A stretch of 64,000 bases of DNA from Bacillus_AB infantis_B. GTDB lineage: Bacteria > Bacillota > Bacilli > Bacillales > Cytobacillaceae. The stretch is taken from NCBI RefSeq assembly GCF_008180445.1, contig NZ_VTER01000007.1, positions 62,001 to 126,000 on the forward strand, given 5' to 3'. Under the pieces are notes generated by a model. That model did not search any database and was not told the DNA's origin. It worked only from the letters and a program-made list of their open reading frames with translations. Below are positions 1-8,452 of this stretch, piece by piece; the first letter of the stretch is position 1, and each line of letters begins with the position of its first letter. Made by a program: the position numbers and the translations under genes.

Positions 1-528
1 ATGCGCCAAAATCGCCTTTTTGAAATGGAGAAAAGGCAGGGGCAGTCTTTCAGGGAAGTGGAAGACAGCATAGCCGCTTTCATAGTGGAAATAAAAGAAG
101 ATAACGAAAAACTTTTGAGGAACATTCAAAAAAGCTCTCAGCCTGCAGGGGATGTGCATTCTGAAACCGATGGGACTGCGGCTGCCCAAGCTGCAGATGC
201 CGGTGCGGGCAGAGTGAAAGGCCCTCCCGCACCCAATCTGAGAAAAGGGTCCGCGATGCAGAAGAAGGCTGTCCAGGCGTACACCCAAAAGAAGGAGCCG
301 ATGCCGGAGCGGGATATGCTTTTCCCAGAGGATATTGTCGAGCTTGGAGAAGCCTCCCGGAGCAGGGCAGAACCTGAAGAAGGCGGACAGGAAGACGGAT
401 CCATCCTGGAACAGGCCCGAACCATGCAGGAGCAGGGCTTTGCCGAAGAGGAGATAGCCAGGAAACTTGGCAGGGGAAAAACTGAAATATCATTATTGTT
501 GAAATTTCGCCAAAATCGGCAGGAATAA
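1..528 (+). CDS. swrB: SwrB/YlxL-like protein, 3' part of gene
   Basis: The reading frame is open from the first base of the window, so the true start probably lies upstream. About 175 residues are visible: a charged helical stretch (ME-rich, DNEKLLRNIQ), an Ala/Gly/Pro-rich linker, and a C-terminal helix-turn-helix-like tail (EEIARKLGRGKTEISLLLKF). That tail, and the position immediately before rpsB, match B. subtilis swrB (ylxL), the last gene of the fla/che operon after sigD, which promotes flagellar assembly and swarming. SwrB has an N-terminal membrane anchor. None is visible here, consistent with 5' truncation by the window edge. Assignment rests mainly on gene order and the C-terminal motif. 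Confidence 0.6.
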   Translation: MRQNRLFEMEKRQGQSFREVEDSIAAFIVEIKEDNEKLLRNIQKSSQPAGDVHSETDGTAAAQAADAGAGRVKGPPAPNLRKGSAMQKKAVQAYTQKKEPMPERDMLFPEDIVELGEASRSRAEPEEGGQEDGSILEQARTMQEQGFAEEEIARKLGRGKTEISLLLKFRQNRQE

Positions 529-529
529 C

Positions 530-558
530 TTGATTGTAAAAGTCACTTGTGCTATATT
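530..558 (+). promoter_or_regulatory. SigA-type promoter for rpsB
   Basis: TTGATT (530-535), 17-bp spacer, TATATT (553-558). It starts two bases after the swrB-like stop and leaves an rpsB leader of roughly 105 nt. This gives rpsB-tsf its own promoter, separate from the motility operon upstream. Confidence 0.7.
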
Positions 559-672
559 TACTCATGGTGTTAATACACACGCCTATGGATTCAGGCAATT
601 GGTGCTGTTTTGTACAGTTTTTGACTGAAGATGATATGGGCGGAGGAAAACAAACCATTAGGAGGAACTAAC

Positions 673-1374
673 ATGTCAGTAATTTCAATGAAACAGCTGC
701 TTGAAGCTGGTGTACACTTCGGTCACCAGACTCGCCGCTGGAACCCTAAGATGAAGAAATATATCTTCACTGAGCGTAACGGCATCTACATCATCGACCT
801 TCAGAAGACGGTCAAGAAAGTAGAAGAAGCTTATAACTACGTGAAAGAACTTGCTGGTAACGGCGGAACAATCCTTTTCGTTGGTACAAAGAAGCAAGCT
901 CAGGATTCTGTTAAGGAAGAAGCTCTCCGTTCTGGTATGTACTTTGTAAACCAGCGCTGGTTAGGCGGAACTTTAACTAACTTTGAAACAATCCAGAAGC
1001 GTATCACTCGCTTGAAGGACATCGAAAGAATGTCTGAAGACGGAACTTTCGAAGTGCTTCCTAAGAAAGAAGTTGTACAGTTAAGAAAAGAACAAGAACG
1101 TCTTGAAAAATTCCTTGGCGGAATTAAAGATATGAAGACTCTTCCAGACGCTCTATTCATCATTGACCCTCGCAAAGAGCGCATTGCGGTTGCAGAAGCT
1201 CACAAGCTGAACATCCCTATCGTCGGCATCGTTGATACAAACTGCGATCCGGACGAAATCGATGTTGTAATCCCTGCAAACGATGATGCTATCCGCGCTG
1301 TTAAGCTTCTGACAGGTAAAATGGCTGATGCTATCCTTGAAGCTAAGCAAGGGGAAGAAGTAACAACTGCTTAA
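673..1374 (+). CDS. rpsB: 30S ribosomal protein S2
   Basis: Structural protein of the small ribosomal subunit (233 aa), assembled late and needed for recruitment of S1-like functions. The start MSVISMKQLLEAGVHFGHQT and the RRWNPKM segment are typical of S2. The frame is open upstream to 631, but ATG 673 follows a perfect AGGAGG (660-665) at normal spacing and matches the family start. It is followed by a strong hairpin terminator that partly separates it from tsf, the usual arrangement in Bacillus, where S2 and EF-Ts levels differ. Confidence 0.98.
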   Translation: MSVISMKQLLEAGVHFGHQTRRWNPKMKKYIFTERNGIYIIDLQKTVKKVEEAYNYVKELAGNGGTILFVGTKKQAQDSVKEEALRSGMYFVNQRWLGGTLTNFETIQKRITRLKDIERMSEDGTFEVLPKKEVVQLRKEQERLEKFLGGIKDMKTLPDALFIIDPRKERIAVAEAHKLNIPIVGIVDTNCDPDEIDVVIPANDDAIRAVKLLTGKMADAILEAKQGEEVTTA

Positions 1375-1381
1375 TGTCTGT

Positions 1382-1420
1382 AAAGGTGATAATAGGGAGC
1401 ACCCTTTATCACCTTTTTTT
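1382..1420 (+). terminator. Intrinsic terminator between rpsB and tsf
   Basis: Stem AAAGGTGATAA (1382-1392) pairs with TTATCACCTTT, followed by a T run to 1420. It probably attenuates transcription into tsf. Confidence 0.85.
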
Positions 1421-1463
1421 AAAGAAAATATGAAAATTACATATATTTAAGGAGGATTTCACT

Positions 1464-2345
1464 ATGGCAATTACTGCTCAACTCGTTAAAGAATTGCGTG
1501 AAAAGACTGGCGCTGGAATGATGGACTGCAAAAAGGCGCTTCAGGAAACAGATGGTGATATGGAAAAAGCAATCGATTTCCTTCGCGAAAAAGGAATCGC
1601 TAAAGCAGCTAAAAAATCTGACCGCATCGCGGCAGAAGGGACAACTTACATCCTTGCACAAGGCAATGAAGCTGTCATCCTTGAAGTGAACTCTGAAACA
1701 GATTTCGTTGCAAAAAACGAAGGCTTCCAGGTTCTTGTTAAAGAATTGGCAGAGCACCTGCTTAAAAACAAGCCTGCTTCTGCTGAAGAAGCTGCTTCAC
1801 AAACAATGGAAAACGGTGCGACTGTAGAAGCGCACATCAATGCTGCGATCGCTAAGATCGGAGAAAAGCTTTCCCTTCGCCGTTTTGAAGTGAAAAGCAA
1901 GACTGACAGCGACGCTTTCGGTGCTTACCTGCACATGGGCGGACGCATTGGCGTTCTGACTGTACTTGAAGGTTCAACTGATGAGCAGGCTGCTAAAGAT
2001 GTAGCTATGCACATCGCTGCATTGAACCCGAAATATGTGTCACGCGATGAAGTTTCTGCTGAAGAAGTTGAGCGCGAGCGCCAGGTTCTGACTCAGCAGG
2101 CTTTAAACGAAGGCAAGCCTGAAAACATCGTTGCAAAAATGGTAGAAGGCCGTTTGAGCAAATACTTTGAAGACGTTTGTGTCCTTGACCAGGCATTCGT
2201 TAAGAATCCTGACCAAAAGGTCCGCGACTTCGTAAAATCAACTGGCGGAACTCTTCGCGAATTCGTTCGCTATGAAGTAGGGGAAGGCATTGAAAAGCGC
2301 GAAGACAACTTCGCGGAAGAAGTTATGAACCAGGTGAAAAAATAA
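1464..2345 (+). CDS. tsf: Elongation factor Ts
   Basis: Guanine nucleotide exchange factor for EF-Tu in the cytoplasm. The protein is 293 aa, the usual Bacillus length. The N-terminal UBA-like domain (LVKELREKTGAGMMDCKKAL) and the core motif SETDFVAKNEGF, which contacts EF-Tu, are clear. ATG 1464 follows AAGGAGG at good spacing. It lies downstream of the rpsB terminator and upstream of a second terminator, so it is expressed by read-through from the rpsB promoter. Confidence 0.98.
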   Translation: MAITAQLVKELREKTGAGMMDCKKALQETDGDMEKAIDFLREKGIAKAAKKSDRIAAEGTTYILAQGNEAVILEVNSETDFVAKNEGFQVLVKELAEHLLKNKPASAEEAASQTMENGATVEAHINAAIAKIGEKLSLRRFEVKSKTDSDAFGAYLHMGGRIGVLTVLEGSTDEQAAKDVAMHIAALNPKYVSRDEVSAEEVERERQVLTQQALNEGKPENIVAKMVEGRLSKYFEDVCVLDQAFVKNPDQKVRDFVKSTGGTLREFVRYEVGEGIEKREDNFAEEVMNQVKK

Positions 2346-2385
2346 TAAATAAAAGCTGTTGAATCTGCTTTTATGAAGGTAATCG

Positions 2386-2412
2386 GGGAACACATTGTGT
2401 TCCCTCTTTTTC
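2386..2412 (+). terminator. Intrinsic terminator after tsf
   Basis: GGGAACAC (2386-2393) pairs with GTGTTCCC (2397-2404) around a 3-nt loop, followed by TCTTTTTC. It separates tsf from pyrH. Confidence 0.8.
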
Positions 2413-2449
2413 AAGAAATCATGTAATTCCAATACATATGGAGGTTCTT

Positions 2450-3175
2450 ATGAGCAGCCCTAAATACAAACGAGTTGTCTTAAAATTAAGCGGTGAAGCT
2501 TTAGCAGGAGAGCAGGGCTTCGGCATTAATCCTGCCGTCATCAAGTCGGTGGCACAGCAGGTGAAGGAAGTTTCAGATCTTGGGGTCGAAGTGGCGGTCG
2601 TCGTGGGCGGCGGCAACATCTGGCGCGGGAAGATCGGGGAAGAGATGGGGATGGACAGGGCGAATGCGGACTATATGGGCATGCTTGCAACTGTCATGAA
2701 TTCCCTTGCCCTTCAGGACAGCCTTGAAATGCTTGATGTCGAATCACGCGTGCAGACATCCATCGAAATGCGCCAGGTTGCAGAGCCTTATATCCGCAGA
2801 CGGGCAATCCGCCATCTGGAAAAAAAGCGTGTCGTAATCTTCGCAGCCGGCACCGGCAACCCGTATTTTTCAACAGATACTACGGCAGCATTGCGTGCTG
2901 CTGAAATCGAAGCAGAAGTTATCTTAATGGCGAAAAATAATGTAGATGGGGTATACTCCGCAGATCCTCGGCTAGATGTAAATGCGGTTAAATATGAAGA
3001 ATTGTCTTATCTGGATGTCCTGAAAGAGGGGCTTGCCGTAATGGATTCAACAGCTTCCTCCTTATGCATGGACAATAATATTCCGCTTATTGTATTCTCA
3101 ATTATGGATAACGGCAATATTAAGCGTGCCGTATGCGGTGAAAAAATCGGAACGATCGTCAGGGGGAATAAATAA
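2450..3175 (+). CDS. pyrH: UMP kinase (uridylate kinase)
   Basis: Phosphorylates UMP to UDP with ATP in pyrimidine nucleotide synthesis. It belongs to the amino acid kinase fold family and is usually hexameric, activated by GTP and inhibited by UTP. Visible motifs: KLSGEAL near the N-terminus, VVVGGGNIWRG, and DNNIPLIVFS near the end. An in-frame ATG at 2438 lies upstream, but GGAGG (2440-2444) sits just before ATG 2450, giving 241 aa, the family length. It overlaps frr by one base (TAATG), so the two are translationally coupled. Confidence 0.97.
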   Translation: MSSPKYKRVVLKLSGEALAGEQGFGINPAVIKSVAQQVKEVSDLGVEVAVVVGGGNIWRGKIGEEMGMDRANADYMGMLATVMNSLALQDSLEMLDVESRVQTSIEMRQVAEPYIRRRAIRHLEKKRVVIFAAGTGNPYFSTDTTAALRAAEIEAEVILMAKNNVDGVYSADPRLDVNAVKYEELSYLDVLKEGLAVMDSTASSLCMDNNIPLIVFSIMDNGNIKRAVCGEKIGTIVRGNK

Positions 3176-3732
3176 TGCCAAAACAAGTTATTTCAAACTC
3201 GAAGGAACGTATGACAAAAGCAATCCAGGCGTATTCACGGGAGCTTGCAAGCATCCGTGCAGGCCGGGCAAGCGCTTCGCTTCTTGACAGAATCACTGTG
3301 GATTATTATGGGGCGCCTACACCGGTCAACCAGCTTGCTGGAATTTCCGTGCCTGAGGCCCGCCTTCTCGTCATCCAGCCTTATGATAAGAGCATTCTGG
3401 GAGAAATCGAAAAGGCGATCATTAAATCTGATCTTGGCCTGAATCCTACGAATGACGGGAATCTGCTCCGCCTTGCCATCCCTGCCCTGACTGAGGAACG
3501 CAGGAAAGAGCTGGTGAAGGTAGTCAAAAAAGAATCAGAAGATGCAAAGGTCGCAATCCGCAACATCCGCCGCGATGCCAACGATGATCTGAAGAAGCTG
3601 GAGAAAAACGGCGAGATTACTGAAGATGACCTTCGCGGCTACTCAGATGACATCCAGAAGATGACAGATGAGCATATCACAAAGGTCGACAGCATCACAA
3701 AAGACAAAGAAAAAGAAATTCTTGAGGTTTAA
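3175..3732 (+). CDS. frr: Ribosome recycling factor
   Basis: With EF-G it splits post-termination ribosomes into subunits. The 185-aa length and motifs (RAGRASASLLDRI, NPTNDGNLLRLAIP, TEERRKELVK) are diagnostic. Its ATG shares one base with the pyrH stop, with AGGGGG as ribosome binding site inside pyrH. A strong terminator follows. Confidence 0.98.
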   Translation: MPKQVISNSKERMTKAIQAYSRELASIRAGRASASLLDRITVDYYGAPTPVNQLAGISVPEARLLVIQPYDKSILGEIEKAIIKSDLGLNPTNDGNLLRLAIPALTEERRKELVKVVKKESEDAKVAIRNIRRDANDDLKKLEKNGEITEDDLRGYSDDIQKMTDEHITKVDSITKDKEKEILEV

Positions 3733-3764
3733 TTCTTTTTCCGGGTTATATCAGCTAAATATAC

Positions 3765-3797
3765 AAGAACCCTCTATGTATATAGGGGGTTCTTTTG
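3765..3797 (+). terminator. Intrinsic terminator after frr
   Basis: AAGAACCCTCTAT (3765-3777) pairs, with one G-T, with ATAGGGGGTTCTT (3782-3794), then TT. The remainder of the frr-uppS gap (to 4018) is AT-rich. TTTACA at 3874 and TATCTT at 3898 may be a weak promoter for uppS. Confidence 0.85.
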
Positions 3798-4018
3798 CTC
3801 ATATGGCGATATGGAGCACAATTATGGCATCCTGCCATAATGTGCTGCTTCTTGTATTCTTATTTTTATTATGTTTACATATTCTTTTTTATAGAGATAT
3901 CTTCATTTATTTTTGGTATGATAAGAACGTGCGGATTTTGGGAACAGGCAAATCGTACATTTTGGGGAAAGATCTTTTTTCGGAGGATAAGAGAAACGCA
4001 TTTTGAAGGAGCCGTCTT

Positions 4019-4795
4019 ATGTTAAATAAAATTAAAAAATGGAAGAACCAAGCACCTTCTTCCGATCTCCGAGAGCGCATAATAAAAATAAGGGAACAAA
4101 AAGTACCTTCTCATGTAGCGATAATAATGGATGGGAATGGCCGCTGGGCCAAAAAGCGGGCCCTGCCGAGAATAGCGGGCCATCATGAAGGGATGAAGGT
4201 GGTCAGGAGGACGACTAAGCTTGCCAACGAGCTCGGAATCAAGACACTGACCCTTTACGCTTTTTCGACTGAGAACTGGAAACGGCCGAAGATTGAAGTG
4301 GATTATCTCATGAAGCTTCCGGAAGAATTCCTGGGAACTTTCCTTCCAGAGCTGGTTGAGGAAAATGTCCGTGTCCAGATGATAGGCTATAAAGATAAGC
4401 TTCCGGGCCATACACTCAGAGCGATTGAAAAGGCAATGGAAGAAACAAAGGACAATGATGGCCTCATTCTGAACTTTGCTCTCAATTACGGCAGCCGTGC
4501 AGAAATACTCGAAGCCGTCAAACGGGTCTTAAATGATTGCCAAAGTGGCATAATGGAAGAAAGCGAACTGAATGAAGAAGTTTTTTCAGCCTACTTAATG
4601 ACTGATGGGCTGGAAGATCCCGATCTTCTGATCCGGACAAGCGGAGAAATCCGCCTGAGCAATTTCATGCTGTGGCAGCTGGCTTATACGGAGTTCTGGT
4701 TCACAGATGTATTATGGCCGGACTTCACTGAGGGAGAATTGCTCGAGGCCATTGAGGTGTTCCAAAACCGTCAGAGGCGGTTCGGAGGAGTATAA
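4019..4795 (+). CDS. uppS: Undecaprenyl diphosphate synthase (cis-prenyltransferase)
   Basis: Condenses eight isopentenyl diphosphates onto farnesyl diphosphate to give the C55 lipid carrier for peptidoglycan and teichoic acid. The 258-aa protein has the signature MDGNGRWAKKR with the catalytic Asp, the FSTENWKRP segment and the C-terminal RTSGEIRLSNFMLWQ and DVLWPDF blocks. ATG 4019 follows GAAGGAG. It heads the uppS-cdsA-dxr-rseP group. Confidence 0.97.
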   Translation: MLNKIKKWKNQAPSSDLRERIIKIREQKVPSHVAIIMDGNGRWAKKRALPRIAGHHEGMKVVRRTTKLANELGIKTLTLYAFSTENWKRPKIEVDYLMKLPEEFLGTFLPELVEENVRVQMIGYKDKLPGHTLRAIEKAMEETKDNDGLILNFALNYGSRAEILEAVKRVLNDCQSGIMEESELNEEVFSAYLMTDGLEDPDLLIRTSGEIRLSNFMLWQLAYTEFWFTDVLWPDFTEGELLEAIEVFQNRQRRFGGV

Positions 4796-4814
4796 TAAAG
4801 GTGTTGAAAACTAG

Positions 4815-5612
4815 ATGAAGCAAAGAATCATAACAGCGATCATATTTGGAGCTATACTAATCCCTGTTGTCATATACGGAGGGACACCGGTTGTGCTGCT
4901 TGCCTATGTGCTTGCCGCCGCGGCTTTATTTGAAGTATTGAAAATGCGCAGGCTCAAGATGTTATCAGTGCCCGGCATTATTACACTTGCTTTATTATGG
5001 GGGCTGATGCTTCCTGATGGTGCACAGGAATGGCCGGCATTGCAGTTTGCTGCCGGATCAAAGACAGAAATCGGGATGCTTGCTGTCCTGCTTTTGCTGA
5101 CCTATACCGTGGCATCAAAAAACAGATTTACTTTTGATGATGCAGCCTTTTCAATTCTTGCATCCGTATATGTGGGGATAGGCTTTTACTATTTTATTGA
5201 AACACGTGAAGCAGGTATTTTATTTATCTTTTTCTCTTTATTCATTGTATGGGCAACAGATTCCGGTGCCTATTTTATCGGGAAAGCCATGGGGAAAAAC
5301 AAGCTGTGGCCTGAAATCAGCCCGAATAAAACGGTGGAAGGCTTCATAGGCGGGGTCGTATGTGCAGTCGCCGTTGCCGTTCTGTTCGTCCTGCTGACTG
5401 ATATAGACGCGACACTGCTGCAGCTTACTTTCATCACGTTCGTTCTGTCTATATTCGGCCAAATAGGAGATCTGGCTGAATCGGCTCTTAAGAGGCATTA
5501 TGAAGTGAAAGATTCCGGGACAATCCTTCCCGGGCACGGCGGCATCCTGGACAGGTTTGACAGCCTTTTATTCGTATGGCCGCTTCTGCATTTCTTCCAG
5601 CTGCTTAACTAG
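4815..5612 (+). CDS. cdsA: Phosphatidate cytidylyltransferase
   Basis: Makes CDP-diacylglycerol from phosphatidic acid and CTP, the branch-point intermediate for phosphatidylglycerol (the pgsA reaction, also encoded in this window). The 265-aa protein is a polytopic membrane protein with about seven hydrophobic segments. The CDP-diglyceride synthase signature KDSGTILPGHGGILDRFDS lies near the C-terminus. The gene starts 19 bp after uppS with AAAGGTG as ribosome binding site. Confidence 0.97.
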   Translation: MKQRIITAIIFGAILIPVVIYGGTPVVLLAYVLAAAALFEVLKMRRLKMLSVPGIITLALLWGLMLPDGAQEWPALQFAAGSKTEIGMLAVLLLLTYTVASKNRFTFDDAAFSILASVYVGIGFYYFIETREAGILFIFFSLFIVWATDSGAYFIGKAMGKNKLWPEISPNKTVEGFIGGVVCAVAVAVLFVLLTDIDATLLQLTFITFVLSIFGQIGDLAESALKRHYEVKDSGTILPGHGGILDRFDSLLFVWPLLHFFQLLN

Positions 5613-5655
5613 CCGGGAGAGTCTAGCTTGTTGAAACAATAGGAGTTGAACAATA

Positions 5656-6798
5656 GTGAAATATATTAGTTTAATGGGGGCAACCGGTTCTATCGGCACC
5701 CAGACCCTTGATGTCATAAGGGAGCATTCCGAGCAATTCAGCCTTGCCAGCATGAGCATCGGCAGAAACCTTGAACTGGGCAGGAAAATTATTGGGGAAT
5801 TCAAGCCTGGGCTGGTGGCCGCTGCTGAGAAGCATGATGCAGAAACACTTGCAGGCGAATTCCCTGGAATAAAGTTTGTCTATGGCCAGGAAGGGCTTAT
5901 TGAAACAGCCGTACATCCAAAAGCAGATGTCCTCGTTAACGCTGTCCTTGGCAGCGTTGGCCTTCAGCCGACCCTGCAGGCTATAGAAGCCAAAAAAACG
6001 ATTGCGATTGCCAACAAGGAAACCCTTGTCACTGCAGGCCATATCGTCATGGATGCAGCCAGGAGAAACGGTGTCGGGCTTCTTCCTGTCGACAGTGAGC
6101 ACTCCGCTATCTTCCAGGCGCTTCAGGGGGAAAAAGAGAAGAATATCGATAAACTTATCCTTACAGCGTCCGGGGGGAGCTTCCGCGATAAAACAAGGGA
6201 AGAGCTCAAAGATGTGACGGTTGAACAGGCTTTGAACCATCCAAACTGGTCTATGGGAGCTAAAATAACCATTGATTCTGCAACCATGATGAATAAAGGC
6301 CTTGAAGTGATAGAGGCCCATTGGCTGTTTTCCATGCCCTATGAAAAAATTGAGGTCCTTCTTCATAAAGAAAGCATCATCCATTCTATGGTCGAATTCC
6401 ATGACAGCTCTGTCATCGCCCAGCTGGGGACGCCTGATATGAGGGTGCCGATCCAATACGCACTCACATACCCGGACCGTCTGCCGCACCCTGGCGGCAA
6501 AAAGCTCAATCTGGCAGAAATCGGACTGCTTCATTTCCAGGAGATGGATTACAGCCGATTCCGCTGCCTGCAATTCGCATTTGATGCCGGCAGGCGGGGA
6601 GGAACACTTCCTGCTGTCCTGAACGCAGCTAACGAAGCGGCGGTTGCAGCTTTCCTGGAAGGTAAAATCACTTTCCTCCAGATAGAGGATCTAGTTGAAA
6701 AAGCGATGGAAAAGCATGCTGTTTCAGATAACCCGGGCCTCGAGGAAATCCAGGAAGTTGATCGTCAGACAAGGCAGCTGGTAAACTCGCTTCTATAA
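5656..6798 (+). CDS. dxr: 1-deoxy-D-xylulose-5-phosphate reductoisomerase
   Basis: Second step of the MEP isoprenoid pathway: DXP to MEP with NADPH and a divalent metal. It feeds UppS through IPP and DMAPP. The N-terminal Rossmann motif GATGSIGTQTLDV, the metal and substrate region LPVDSEHSAIFQ, and the conserved KESIIHSMVEF block are present; 380 aa is full length. The start is GTG 5656 with AGGAGTTG upstream. It is separated from rseP by an unusual 248-bp spacer bounded by inverted repeats. Confidence 0.97.
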   Translation: MKYISLMGATGSIGTQTLDVIREHSEQFSLASMSIGRNLELGRKIIGEFKPGLVAAAEKHDAETLAGEFPGIKFVYGQEGLIETAVHPKADVLVNAVLGSVGLQPTLQAIEAKKTIAIANKETLVTAGHIVMDAARRNGVGLLPVDSEHSAIFQALQGEKEKNIDKLILTASGGSFRDKTREELKDVTVEQALNHPNWSMGAKITIDSATMMNKGLEVIEAHWLFSMPYEKIEVLLHKESIIHSMVEFHDSSVIAQLGTPDMRVPIQYALTYPDRLPHPGGKKLNLAEIGLLHFQEMDYSRFRCLQFAFDAGRRGGTLPAVLNAANEAAVAAFLEGKITFLQIEDLVEKAMEKHAVSDNPGLEEIQEVDRQTRQLVNSLL

Positions 6799-6801
6799 GC
6801 T

Positions 6802-7023
6802 GGTGTTCAGTACAGGAAAGCGAGATTCAAAAAGGCTTGTAAAGTTTGGCGCTTGAAGCTTGCCTGCATTACGGCTCTGTGCGCCATCTGCCTGCGGGAA
6901 AGCCTGCAGGCGAAAAATCGAATGAAAACCTATCGGCCTGCTGCCCTTGAAGCCCGCAGGGTGAGGGCCAGGCAGGCTTTGCCGCACGGCGCGGGCGCCT
7001 TTCGCTTTTCTTACTGAACAACC
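6802..7023 (+). repeat. Inverted-repeat-bounded insert between dxr and rseP
   Basis: The left end GGTGTTCAGTACAGGAAAGC (with GA following, 6802-6823) and the reverse complement of the right end (7002-7023, GGTTGTTCAGTAAGAAAAGC then GA) match at about 20 of 22 positions. The interior is GC-rich, has no reading frame of note, and carries small palindromes such as GCCTGCAGGC. The arrangement resembles a degenerate miniature inverted-repeat element or long hairpin. No convincing target duplication is visible. The rest of the gap is the rseP ribosome binding site. Confidence 0.55.
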
Positions 7024-7046
7024 TCTAAAAAAAGGTGGTTATATTT

Positions 7047-8324
7047 TTGGATACTGTGATAGCCTTTATTATCATTTTTGGAGCCCTTGTTTTTTTCCAT
7101 GAGTTGGGGCACTTTGTATTCGCCAAAAGGGCAGGCATTCTTTGCCGGGAATTTGCCATAGGTTTCGGCCCGAAGGTGTTCTCCCATAAAAAAGGAGAAA
7201 CTGTCTACACCATCCGACTGCTTCCAATTGGGGGATTTGTCAGGATGGCAGGGGAAGATCCTGAAATGGTGGAAATTAAACCGGGCTATCGTGTTGGCTT
7301 GATTTTGGATAGTGACGAACGGGTCAGCAAAATCATTCTTAACAATAAAGATAAATATCCGGATGCAAGGCCGATTGAAGTTGAATATGCCGACATCGAG
7401 CATGATCTTGTCATTCGCGGCTATGCCGAGGGTGAAGAGGAAGAAAGGCTTGTTTCCTATCCGATCAACAAGGATGCACTCCTTGTCGAGGATGGTGTGG
7501 AGACACTCATCGCCCCATATGACAGGCAGTTTGCTTCCAAGACGCTCGGACAGAGGACCATGGCCATTTTTGCCGGACCGATGATGAATTTCATCCTTGC
7601 ATTTGTCGTCTTTGTACTGATCGGCCTTCTTCAGGGGATGCCGACAAACGAACCTGAGCTTGGCCGGCTGACGCCTGATGGAGCTGCGAAGGAATCAGGC
7701 CTCCTTGAAGGAGATCAGGTCCAGAGCATCAATGGAGCTGAAATCTCAAGCTGGAACGATGTGGTGGAAATCATCCAGCAGAGCCCAGGTAAAGAGCTGG
7801 ATTTCATACTCAGCCGCGACGGAGAAGAGCTTGAAATTCCTGTAACCCCTGAGGCAAGGGAAGTTGAAGGGGAAAAAGGCAAAGAAACCATTGGCATAAT
7901 CGGCGTATACAGCCCGATGGAGAAATCTCCGCTGAAAGCCATCGCTTATGGCGCAGAGGAAACATACACTTGGACGAAAGAAATTTTCGTCATGCTTGGG
8001 AAGCTTGTCACAGGCCAGTTCTCTATTGATGCTTTATCTGGCCCTGTCGGCATCTATGTGTCTACAGATACAGTGGCTAAATCAGGCATCTATTATCTGA
8101 TGAAATGGGCTGGAATCCTGAGCATCAACCTTGGAATCATGAATTTATTGCCGATTCCGGCACTTGATGGCGGAAGGCTTATGTTCTTTGCAGTAGAAGC
8201 ATTGCGGGGCAAGCCGATCGACCGCAACAAAGAAGGGATGGTCCATTTTATCGGATTTGCCCTCCTTATGCTGCTGATGCTCGTCGTCACATGGAATGAT
8301 ATCCAGCGATTCTTCCTGCAATAG
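7047..8324 (+). CDS. rseP: RseP/RasP site-2 zinc metalloprotease
   Basis: Intramembrane protease. In B. subtilis RasP cleaves anti-sigma factor RsiW and the division protein FtsL, and clears signal-peptide remnants. Features seen: the HELGH zinc motif in the first membrane helix (residues 18-22), a long periplasm-facing insert, a PDZ domain around residues 200-280, and the NLLPIPALDGGR third metal-ligand motif near residue 374. I chose TTG 7047 (MDTVIAFIIIFG, 425 aa) because AAAGGTGG (7031-7038) is correctly spaced and homologues start there. An in-frame GTG at 7035 overlaps that ribosome binding site. Confidence 0.93.
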   Translation: MDTVIAFIIIFGALVFFHELGHFVFAKRAGILCREFAIGFGPKVFSHKKGETVYTIRLLPIGGFVRMAGEDPEMVEIKPGYRVGLILDSDERVSKIILNNKDKYPDARPIEVEYADIEHDLVIRGYAEGEEEERLVSYPINKDALLVEDGVETLIAPYDRQFASKTLGQRTMAIFAGPMMNFILAFVVFVLIGLLQGMPTNEPELGRLTPDGAAKESGLLEGDQVQSINGAEISSWNDVVEIIQQSPGKELDFILSRDGEELEIPVTPEAREVEGEKGKETIGIIGVYSPMEKSPLKAIAYGAEETYTWTKEIFVMLGKLVTGQFSIDALSGPVGIYVSTDTVAKSGIYYLMKWAGILSINLGIMNLLPIPALDGGRLMFFAVEALRGKPIDRNKEGMVHFIGFALLMLLMLVVTWNDIQRFFLQ

Positions 8325-8342
8325 AATCTAATAAACATCTGC

Positions 8343-8379
8343 GGCTATCTCCAGAACCGGCGATAGCCCAGTTTTTTCT
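8343..8379 (+). terminator. Intrinsic terminator after rseP
   Basis: GGCTATC (8343-8349) pairs with GATAGCC (8362-8368), with further pairing inside the loop, followed by a T6 run. Confidence 0.8.
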
Positions 8380-8452
8380 CCGGATACCCGGGAAACGGGA
8401 CAAGCCCTTACCCTGATTAGGAATTATTATATGAAACGAAGAGGTGCTGATT

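Noticed and set aside
3668..4006. 112-codon open frame between frr and uppS
   Set aside because: It begins inside frr and crosses the frr terminator; the AT-rich translation looks random.
5671..6573. 300-codon open frame on the - strand opposite dxr
   Set aside because: It lies entirely inside dxr, its translation resembles no protein family, and no start signal supports it.
8325..8452. T-box leader before proS
   Set aside because: No GGGTGG-type T-box sequence or specifier stem was found in the short gap, which is mostly the rseP terminator.
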